DNA from: Cochliopodium minus
Lineage: Eukaryota; Discosea; Himatismenida; Cochliopodiidae
Length of the DNA stretch: 10,852 nucleotides
NCBI GenBank assembly: GCA_024220525.1
Contig: JAMYWO010000010.1
Location: 37,331 to 48,182, forward strand
Reading direction: 5' to 3'
Position numbers and translations under genes: made by a program. Below the pieces are notes generated by a model. It saw only the letters and a list, made by a program, of their open reading frames with translations. It was not told the origin of the DNA and made no database searches. Shown in pieces: positions 1 through 8,109 of this stretch. Each line of letters begins with the position of its first letter. The first letter of the stretch is position 1.

Positions 1-610
1 TATAATTCATATTATTTTATTATAAGAAAGAAATTAAAATTTTATTTTACATTGAATTCTTCCACAAGACCAAATGAACTATTTTTTTTAATTTTTTTCA
101 TTTCTGACAATAAGCAACAATTCAAAGAGATGAGATGAGAAAACAAAATCAAAGAATTAGACTTGCAACAAATCCATCAATTCTTCCAAATCTCGGCTTC
201 CTCTCAAATCTTACAATATCCCTTTTTTTTTTTTACAAGTTATTTTTGAAATGACAGATTTTTTACAGATAAAATACAGATTTTTTTTAAGGAACAAATT
301 AAAACAGAATTACGGAATATTTACAAAGAATTTACAGAAAAAATAAAAACTTCAATTAATGAATAAATTTAAAATTATCAAACTACCAGTTAACACTATA
401 CTGGAAACAATCTTTTAACATTTTGATTTAATTTTGATGATTTCAATTAAATACAAACTTTTAATTCTGAATTTGTGAAAAAAACAAAAAACTAATTCTA
501 ATATACTCTTTGATAAATAGAAAAAATAATAATATTTAATCCATCATTAAAATCAAATTACAATAAAAATACAATCTAATTAAAATTAAATTAAAACTAA
601 ATTACAATTA

Positions 611-720
611 AATTACAATAAATTTGCAATTTAATAAAATTTAAATTACAATAAATTTACAATTAAATTACAATAAATTTGCAATTCAATAAAATTTAAA
701 TTACAATTAAATTACAATTA
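611..720. repeat. 55-base imperfect tandem duplication
   Basis: The block starting AATTACAATAAATTTGCAAT at 611 recurs at 666, giving a 55-base period. The two copies differ by small changes, for example TTTAATAAAA against TTCAATAAAA. The flanks continue with shorter AAATTACAAT units at about 697-730. It is a simple noncoding satellite-like repeat. Confidence 0.75.
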
Positions 721-1138
721 AATTACAATAAAAATACAAACAACAAATTAATCTTTAAAAACTGCCTTTTTATTGTTGTTTATTTTAAAAAATAAAGCTG
801 ATTTACGTAAATTTAAAATAAAAAATACATAGCTTTTATTTTTAAATTAACAAAAAATATCTCTTTTTTTACATGTAAAATTTTAAATTTTTCTTATTAA
901 ATTAATTACAAATTATTTGTCAAAAAATTTAAATTTAATTATTATTTACTATAAATTTAAATGAAAATTAAATGAAAATTAAATAAAAATTAAAATAAAT
1001 AAACAACAAAAATACAAAAAAATTACAACAAAATTACTACAAGATTAAAACAAAATTACAACAAAATTACAAAAAAAAAATACTTTAAAATTACAAAACA
1101 AATAAATTTCAATTACAAAAAAATTAATTTAAAATTAC

Positions 1139-1248
1139 AAAAAAATTTATTTAAATTTACAAAAAAATATATTTAAATTTACAAAAAAATATATTTAAAT
1201 TTACAAAAAAATATATTTAAATTTACAAAAAAATTTATTTAAATTTAC
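1139..1248. repeat. Five head-to-tail copies of a 22-base unit
   Basis: Units of the form AAAAAAATATATTTAAATTTAC end at 1160, 1182, 1204, 1226 and 1248. The middle three are identical. The outer two carry TTTATTT in place of TATATTT. The copies are directly contiguous with no spacers, so this is a minisatellite and not a CRISPR array. The TTTAAA core is palindromic. Confidence 0.9.
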
Positions 1249-1512
1249 TAAAAAAAAACTTTTAATTTACTTTTTAATATATCCATTATTCTCAAACAAT
1301 TCTTTACAATTTCTTGTTTGACAAAAATTGAATTGCTGCATTATTCAAAATTTTTTATTTATTTTTTTTATAAAAGAATTAAAAAATACAATTTAAGAAA
1401 TCAATATTAATTTGGGTTTGAGTAAGAAAAGAATTTTTTTTTTTTTTGAACAATATTTATTGAATTATTAATTGTTTGTAAAATTGAGCCACAAAAAATT
1501 TATTTAGAGAAC

Positions 1513-2042
1513 TTATTCCAGCGAAATTGATACTGGAACATAGATTATGAAACCTATCTGAATTGGTTGAAAAGATAAGAAGCAAGTATGATGTAAGGTG
1601 GAATTGATGTAACCTGGAACAGTGGCTTGTGATAAAAAAAAGGGATAGTAGCAGTTATCCTTTAGAAAAAATGAGGTAAACTTAATTTTCCTCAGTTTCA
1701 ATATATATAGAAATAAGAAGCACATTGAATATAAATCTTTATTTCGGTCATTCTTATTTAAAACAACACTCCAGAAAACAAAACAAAAAAGATAAGAAGA
1801 TGAGATTGAAGTAGATGATAAGAAAGATGAGAGTAGTTTTTTTTTAAATCTATGTTTTCGAATTGAAATTTAGTATACTCAAAAGAGTATTTAAAGATTT
1901 TTTTTATATTTATCTCCAAAAATAAATGATTTCCTTTTAAAGAAATCATTCTCTGAAAAGATATATTCAATTTTCTATTATTTATTTTCACTGATGAAAT
2001 AAACGTTCTATTTATAGAACTAGTATAAAAAAAATGAATCAA
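1513..2042 (-). other. Possible exons of an unrecognised minus-strand gene
   Basis: Two minus-strand open stretches lie here. The first, 2042-1758, is 94 codons long and includes segments such as MISLKGNHLFLEINIKKIF and YSFEYTKFQFENID. The second, 1725-1513, is 70 codons long and ends ...GFIIYVPVSISLE. Residue composition is more mixed than in the F/L/I/Y-only frames of the T-rich spacers, and the DNA has fewer homopolymers, so they may be coding. They lie in different frames. A join is possible, for example to the acceptor ending TTATCACAAG before CCACTGTTCC at about 1626, but no donor is convincing. I recognise no family. The alternatives are a decayed gene or UTR sequence. The plus strand has many stops here and does not supply the missing start of the neighbouring GT90 gene. 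Confidence 0.25.
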
Positions 2043-2214
2043 AAAAAATGAATCAAAAAAAAATTAATAAAAATGATTCAATTAAATAAAAATAAAGTAA
2101 AAAATAAATAATAAATAAAAATAATAATAAAAACAAGTAATAATAAATAATAAATAAAAAATAAATGGTTTAATAAAATAATAAAGTGAATTTTTCAATT
2201 GAAAAATTATTCAG

Positions 2215-3743
2215 AAAAGAAATTTTAGAGGCTAATAGTAAAGAGAAGTACAAATGGGAAAACAAACAAAACAAATTGTTTTTCATTGTAAAAACCTAAG
2301 GAAAAAAATATAAAAAATAAAATAATTTTTTTTTCTAATAAAAAAAATAAAACAATAAAAAGGGAGCGGACACAGGCTATCCATTCATCACAGTGCAAGT
2401 AAAAAATAAAAATTGAAAAATTTTTTTTAAAAAGAATTTTTTTTTTTATATAATAAAACTAGATCATTGAAAAATTTTTAAATATTTTTTATTTTTTTAT
2501 CAATTTTTTTTGATCATTTTTTTTTTTTAATTATTCGTTTTTATTTATTTTTTAATAAATATAATTATTTTTTTTTTGTTTTTATTATTTTTTATTATTT
2601 TTATTTTTTTTTTTCTAATTAGAAATTTTTATTTTTAATTATTTATCACTGATTTTTTTTTTTTTCAATTAGGATAATGTAAAGTCAGTGGTAGACAGAC
2701 TGCCTCGGTTCAAGTTAATGGAATTCGCGAAGGAGTATCCGGACCTGATCGAAGCAAAATTTTTTTCTTACCACCAGACTCCCGAGATGCTTCGAGAAAC
2801 CTTCCGAAATTATTTTGGGAGAGAGGGTCAATAATTTTTAAAAATAAAAATTAATAAAAATAAAAATTCAATATAAAATTCAAAAATAAGATGAAAATTT
2901 AAAAAAAATTTAATCTTAACAAAAAAAATTTGACATTCAAAATTTTTTAATTAAAATCTTCTAAAAATTTAATTTTTAATATACTTATATTGAATAAAAA
3001 TAATTATTTTTAAAATTTTTTAAATTAATTCAAAACAATATAAAAAATCAAATTTTAACTAAAAGGTGCTCCGGTTGCTACTAGAGACCATCTCTCTTAC
3101 AAATACCTGATATCTATCGTAAATTTCCATCGGAAAATTATTTTATTTAAACAAATTGAATTGTTTCAAAGGATGGTTTCACTTGCGCTTGGTTGAGGGT
3201 TCCTTGGATTATGTTGGTAAAAAAAATTATTTTATTTTTTAAATTAAAAAAAAATTAGAAATATAAAAATTTTTTTTTATTTTTTATTTTTTATCTTTTT
3301 TTTTTTTATTTTTTGATTTTTTTATTTTTTAAAAAATCAGAGTAATAGTGTGTTGTTTAAGGTGGAAAGTAAGCATGAAGAGTGGTTCTACAAGAGCGCT
3401 TTAAAGCCCTATTACCACTACATCCCCGTAAAATCCGATCTATCAGACTTAGTCTCTCAAATCATGGTAATCTTAATTTAATTTTTATTATTTTAATTTT
3501 TTTTAAAAAAATTATTTTATTTTTTGATTTTTTTTTTTTTGATTTTTTATTTTTTATGTACAGTGGGCTATTGCGAACGATGACAAAATGAAGAAAATAG
3601 CGGAGAGAGCAACTGCTTATGTAGAGAGCGCCCTTAGCGCCAATTTTGCGTGCGACCATCTTTCTGTGTTTTTTAACGAGTATGGAAGTCTTTTGAAATT
3701 CAATGTGACACAAAGTATAGATGGTGAGGAGTATGTCGGATAA
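2215..3743 (+). CDS. GT90 (CAP10/POGLUT-like) glycosyltransferase, C-terminal part, 7 exons
   Basis: Exons are 2215-2287, 2363-2398, 2673-2826, 3066-3118, 3172-3216, 3341-3466 and 3564-3743 (TAA). They give 221 residues with phase kept throughout. Family-like segments in order are WENKQNKLFFI-GADTGYP (about 14-31, matching the W..K..K.FFRG..TG region), RFKLMEFAKEYPDLIEAKF (about 47-66), SYKYLISI-DGF (98-108), R..WIML-SNSVLFK (about 114-127), EEWFYK..LKPYYHYIPVK (about 132-151), then SDLVSQI and a helical tail. In this family (protein O-glucosyltransferases, fungal CAP10, bacterial homologues) these segments form the nucleotide-sugar-binding domain. GT90 enzymes transfer a sugar such as glucose or xylose from its nucleotide donor; the eukaryotic ones act in the secretory pathway. 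No KDEL-like tail is seen; the C-terminus is ...GEEYVG. The start is not found: the frame is open upstream only to 2177, without ATG. The N-terminal catalytic half and any signal peptide are missing or lie in exons I cannot see. Donor GTCAAT at 2827 is unusual. Confidence 0.8.
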
Positions 3744-3871
3744 TTTATTTGTATTAAAAAAATTTAATTAAAAAAATTTAATTAAAAAAATTTAATTAAA
3801 TTTAATATTTTTTTTGAATAAAATTTTTTATTTTAAAGTTTAGTTTTTTATTTTTTTCTTGGAGAATGATA
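3744..3871. other. Convergent 3' spacer with three 14-base repeats
   Basis: Only 128 bases separate the stop of the plus-strand GT90 gene from the stop of the minus-strand SLR gene. Three perfect copies of TAAAAAAATTTAAT occupy 3755-3796, with a partial fourth copy. AATAAA-like words on both strands could serve polyadenylation, but in DNA this AT-rich they carry little weight. The two 3' UTRs must be short or overlap. Confidence 0.6.
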
Positions 3872-6800
3872 TCAAAAATTAAAAATTTGTTTAAAATTGC
3901 ACAAGAATCTTATGACATTAATAATGATCCCCTTGACAAATATCCTGGTGCAGAAAAACGAAGACTCGTATCTATGGCGAGAAACGAGAAGCAAAGCAAG
4001 GATCTGGCCATCCAACTCCGGGCCGCAGTTCCAAAAGGGATGGAACTCCTTCAACCAGTTGACCTTGTGGCTAGAAATAAAGTTGAAGAAATGATCACGA
4101 AAAGCAAAGTTTTCTTGAGAAAACTGACTAAACTTTAAAGCTTGATAAAAAAAAAAAGCAGATTTTTCAAAGTTGATATCGACGATCTTTCCTTTCTCAT
4201 AGATACGGCCAAGATCAAAAGCAGCGCGGACATTTCCTTTGTTGCAGGCGTTCTCAAGGAGACGCAAGGACTTGCAGATCACATCGGAGAAGGACTTCTC
4301 GCCGGAGATGTTTTGGAGGATCTCCTCGTTTTTCAGGATTTTTCCAAAGTTGCACACTGCGAAGCCGTCATCGCCCAACTCGATTGCTTTTTGGTACAAA
4401 ACGAAAGCTTTGGCGACATCTAAAATTGGTTTTAACATTTTTATTTTTTATTTTTTATTTTTTTATTTTTTTTATTTTGATTTTTTTATTTTTTTTTTAA
4501 CCTTTTTATTTGAATTTTTTATTTTTTTAATTATTTTTTATTTAATCAAATTTTTTTAAAACATTAAAAATATTTTTTTATTAATTAAATTTTTTTATTT
4601 ATTTTTTATTTATTTTATAAACCTTTTTTGACGTTGATGCCAGAGTGATAAAGATAAGCCAAATGGTTGATGGAATCCAAATCACACATCTCCACGCCCT
4701 TCATCAGCAACTCGGTGGCTTTGGGGCTGTCATGGGACAACTCGATGTGATGGTGGTAGAGGAGGATGAGATGGGAGGAGGCAGATTTGTTGCCTCTTTC
4801 TGCTGCCATTTGGTAGAGTTCCACTGCTTTTTTTATGTTTTTCTCTACTCCCAGTCCTTGGAAAAGTAAAAAAAAATGAAATTAAAAATAATTAAAAGTG
4901 AAAAATTTTTAGTAAAAAAAAAAAAATGATCCCAAAGAAAATGCAAAAAAAAATTTTTCTCAATAAAAAATAGAAAAATAATTTAGAATAAAAATCAAAA
5001 AAAAAAAAAATTATCTCAATATTCAAAAAAAATTAAGAAAAAGTGAACAAAAAATAAAAATAAATTTATTTAAAAGTTAAAAATCAATAAATAAAAAAAC
5101 AAACAAAATTAAAAATCAAAAAAAAAAAAGAAAAAAAATAATCTAAACAAAAAAAAAAATATCTCAAAAAATAATCTTAACAAAAAAAAAATTAAGAAAA
5201 AAAAAACGAAAAAAATAAAAAAAATGAGAAATGTGAAATATAAACTAATAGGAAAAAAAATAAAAAAAAAAAAATTTTAAAATAATAATAAATACTGAAA
5301 AAAGAAAAGGAAATAAAAGATTGTACCTTTTTCATAATAAGAAGCAAGCTTGCACATACAAAAATGGCTTCCCAACTCAGAACCCTTGGCCAAAAACTGG
5401 GCGGAAAGCTCCAAGTTTTTCTCAACGCCCATCCCGATGGAGTGATAGTAGGACAGGGCTATGTAGGCGTTGATGTTTCCTTTGGAGGAGGATTCTTCTA
5501 GGAGCTCGAAGGCCAGGGGGAAATTTTCTTCGCGGCCCAGTTCTTTGATGTAAATCGCTGCCAAATTTACCCTTTTAAAAAAAAATATTAATAAAAAAGT
5601 TTTAAAATTTAAATAATAAATAAAAAATAAAAATTTTGAAAAAATAAATTATTAATAAAAAAAAATATTTTTTTTTTGTAATATAAATAAAAAAAAATTA
5701 TTTAAATAAATAAATTAAAAAAAATTTTTTAATAAAAATGAAATAAATAAATTAAATAAAAATAAAAAATAAAAAAAAATAATAAAAAAAAATATAATAT
5801 ATAAAAATAAATAAAATAAATCAAAATTAAATTAAAATAAATCAAAATAAAAAATATAAAATATAACAGTTCTTACATAGAATCCGTATCTCCTAACATG
5901 GAGGCTTTATGGAGAAGCTTGATAACTTTAGAGAGATTTTTTTCAACACCTATGCCTATTTAGAAAAATTTTTTAATGCATAATTTAATATTTTTATTTT
6001 TATTTTATTTTTTAATTGTTTTTGTTTATTTTTATTTTATTATTTTTATTTTTACTAATTTATAAATTTTATTATTATATATTTTATTATTTTTTTTTTA
6101 TTATTTATATTTTATTATTTTATTTTTTAATTGTTTTTGTTTATTTTTATTTTATAAATTTTTATTTTTATTTTATTATTTTATTTTTTATTAATTTATA
6201 ATTTATTATTATCTATTTTATTATTTTTTTTTTTATTATAATGTTTATTATTATTTACTTTTTTATTTTTTATTATATTATTACCAGACTTGTAAATTTT
6301 TGCGAGGGCAACAATAGAGTTGAGATCGCCCTTACTGACAGAATCCTTCAAAATAGCAACAACACCAACCTCAACCCTCTTCCCACCAAGAAATGTGTCA
6401 TCAGGAAAGGAGGGGGGGAGATCGAACTGCTGTTTGTTGATTTCGAGAAGCCTCTCCATCGCCTTCTTGTTTCCCCTCTTCGCTGCTTTCTTGTAAAACT
6501 TTACCGCTTTCTTCAAGTTGATTACCACGCCTCCTATGCCTTCCTCGTGGACCATCCCGAGGTAGTACATAGACTCGCAGTTTCCCATCTTTCAAAAGAA
6601 GATTTTTTTTTTGATTTTTTTATTATTTTTAATTTTTTAATTTTTTAATTTTTTTAATTTTTTTATATTTTTTTATTTTTTTTTTTTTATTTTTTTTTTA
6701 TTTTTTTATAATTTTTAGTATTTTTAATTATTCAGTTTTTTTTATTTTTATTAAAAAATTGTGTTCAATTTGTTTCGCTCATGGAAAGCTACGGACTTAT

Positions 6801-7802
6801 TTAATTCAATATTAAATAATTCCAATTAAATAATTTTTTTTTATGATTCACATTAGATTGAGAATTATTTGGAGAAAGAAAGATTATTAATGTCCAAATT
6901 ATTTTTATGTGAATTTAAATAGATACCTTTATTGCCTTTTTAAATAATTCCAATGCCTTCTCCACATTTTTATATTCTTGATAGTTGAGATAGATGGTGG
7001 CTATGATGTTCATGGCAAAGGTGGATGCCTTGTTGTTCATCTCCAATACCCTTTTGTTGATCACTAGTGCTAAGGGGATGGCATAGCTTCTATCTATCAG
7101 ATATGTGTTGAGTGTGGCTATCATCGTCAAGATATATCCCGTCAATTCTTCATCTTTCTTTTCAATCTTGAAGTTGTTTTCTTTATTTCTTCAAACATAA
7201 AATATAATTTTTAAATTCTTTCAATTTATAGCTTTTTATGACTATTTGATTATGATTATTGGATGGATAGATGTAATATGAGCATTGGATGCTATATATC
7301 TATATCATCAATCATAATCTTAGTATGTTTATTCTTGAAAAAGATAATTATCAAATTAATTATAAAATATTCAAGATTTATACATATATGGATATATCGA
7401 TCATTTGGTACACATATTTTTTATCAAAAATAAAACCATTTATTTTTTTTTATATTTTCCTTACACTGAATCAAAAACCAAAGTAGTAATTCCACACACA
7501 TTGAGATATTGGAAATAATAATGCAAAGATACAAAGTAGTCTTGTTTCACATCCATGCCATAGTAACGTCTGATTCCCCAACAAACAAATTCTTGCTTCA
7601 AATCTTCATCAGATTTTTTCTCTTTTTGGGAAAGATGATGAAACAATTGCATGCAGATCTTTCTGGCGCCAACTTTATCCATTAGAACACCGATACCATA
7701 ATTCAAATGGAAAAAAGATATGATGGAAACTGGAGAGTACTCATCATCTTCATTCCCCTGGTTTCTTTTTCTCTTTTTGTTTGATAAATCTTTGTTATTC
7801 AT
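3872..7802 (-). CDS. Sel1-like-repeat (SLR) protein, 669 residues, 7 exons
   Basis: Exons in transcript order are 7802-7465, 7188-6927, 6588-6285, 5955-5877, 5571-5327, 4856-4623 and 4419-3872 (TAA). Every junction keeps phase and completes a repeat, for example ELFKKAIK-MGNCESMYYLG, KIYKSG-IGVEKN, DSM-VNLAAIY, YYEKG-LGVEKN and INVKK-DVAKAF. About ten or eleven SLRs of roughly 36 residues follow the pattern A..LA..Y..G.GVEKN..KA..L...A...G and fill residues 90 to 570. SLR solenoids are protein-binding scaffolds (SEL1L/Hrd3 in ER quality control; many signalling adaptors). The partner cannot be told from sequence. There is no signal peptide or membrane segment. A basic run KKRKR at 9-13 could be a nuclear signal. 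Residues about 238-283 (NKQQFDLPPSFPDDTFLGG and on) break the repeat. The last 100 residues (NWLKEFHPFW..., ALLLVSRHRY..., IFVKGIIINVIRFLCNF) form a separate C-terminal region of unknown family. The start is the first ATG of the exon; a TTG 27 bases upstream is not used. Confidence 0.9.
6001..6240. repeat. T-rich intronic block with an imperfect duplication
   Basis: This lies in the SLR intron 5956-6284. The string TTTTTTAATTGTTTTTGTTT with about 20 bases of flank occurs near 6001-6040 and again 115 bases later. The tail TAATTTATAA...TTATTATTTTTTTTTT is also repeated, at about 6055 and 6190, with small indels. The frames are open only because the DNA lacks A-initial stops; they encode F/L/I/Y strings and are not genes. 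Confidence 0.65.
6846..6914 (-). other. Nested inverted repeat next to a 5' splice site
   Basis: In the SLR intron 6589-6926, ATTCACAT (6846-6853) pairs perfectly with ATGTGAAT (6907-6914). Inside it, ATTTGG (6867-6872) pairs with CCAAAT (6894-6899). In the transcript the outer stem begins about 12 bases after the donor GTATCT. The surrounding stretch from about 6770 to 6926 has far fewer homopolymer runs than the rest of the intron. A folded element is possible, but chance stems are frequent in AT-rich DNA. Confidence 0.4.
7248..7319 (-). other. 10-base inverted repeat in the first SLR intron
   Basis: GATTATGATT (7248-7257) and AATCATAATC (7310-7319) are perfect reverse complements 52 bases apart. 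A small AGCAT/ATGCT stem lies between them (7281-7293). The host intron (7189-7464) is unlike the others in the gene: almost no long A or T runs, mixed sequence, and several TATATC/GATATA-like words. It could be a structured intron or the remnant of something else. No coding frame of note is present. Confidence 0.4.
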
Positions 7803-8109
7803 CTTTTTGTATATTGGACAATGTGTCAATTTGAAAATTTTTTTATTTTTTTTTTTATTTTTTTACATTAAATATTTTGCTCTTTTTTTTTAAAAATAGA
7901 ATCTTTGAATAGAAAGTTGTTTATGTTTAGAATTGAAGGTTAGACTTTCACATTAGTGTATTTTTAGATAAATCTTAATTTTTCCCTATTTTTGTAATGA
8001 TATTTCTTTCTCTTTTTTTTTTTATTGATTATTGATTCAGCAAAAAATGTAAGTTTTAAAATCAAACATTCAAAATTTTAGTAAAAAGTTGAATCAAAAA
8101 CAAAATTGG
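7803..8109. other. Spacer between the F-box gene end and the SLR gene start
   Basis: Both flanking genes run on the minus strand. These 307 bases hold the 3' end of the F-box gene transcript and the 5' region of the SLR gene. A minus-strand AATAAA inside AATCAATAAAAAAAAA at about 8020-8035 is a candidate polyadenylation signal. No exon or RNA gene is visible, and no promoter element can be named with confidence. Confidence 0.5.

Larger units (their letters stand above)
1..1500. other. AT-rich noncoding spacer
   Basis: I can support no gene here. The plus strand is A-rich, and much of its C lies in the word TTACAA, which recurs about two dozen times between about 210 and 1310. Two tandem repeats (listed separately) sit inside. 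One weak coding hint is on the minus strand at 221-149: an AG acceptor (223-222) opens a 23-codon frame ending in TGA, reading about DIVRFERKPRFGR then IDGFVASLIL. It has no recognised family and no partner exon in view, so I do not call it a gene. The spacer could hold UTRs or distal introns of a gene beyond the left edge. Confidence 0.6.

Noticed and set aside
149-221. Possible terminal exon on the minus strand
   Set aside because: It is 23 codons with an acceptor and a stop, but has no recognised family and no partner exon. Too weak to call.
1139-1248. Regular 22-base repeats resembling a CRISPR array
   Set aside because: The copies are directly contiguous with no unique spacers, lie in a eukaryotic AT-rich spacer and have no cas genes nearby. 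This is a minisatellite.
3462-3713. Minus-strand open frame of 83 codons
   Set aside because: It lies opposite the last two GT90 exons and the intron between them. The plus-strand frame carries the family motifs.
6016-6201. Apparent membrane protein of F, L, I and Y residues
   Set aside because: It is a T-rich intron read through. The residues are only those encoded by T-rich codons, and the stretch lies between two phased exons of the SLR gene.
6241-6648. Plus-strand open frame of 135 codons
   Set aside because: It lies opposite the SLR exon 6588-6285, which shows Sel1 repeats and joins in phase on both sides.
6769-6800. GC-richer island as an extra SLR exon
   Set aside because: The exons on either side join directly in phase and complete a Sel1 repeat (KKAIK-MGNCESMYYLG). 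An insertion would break it.
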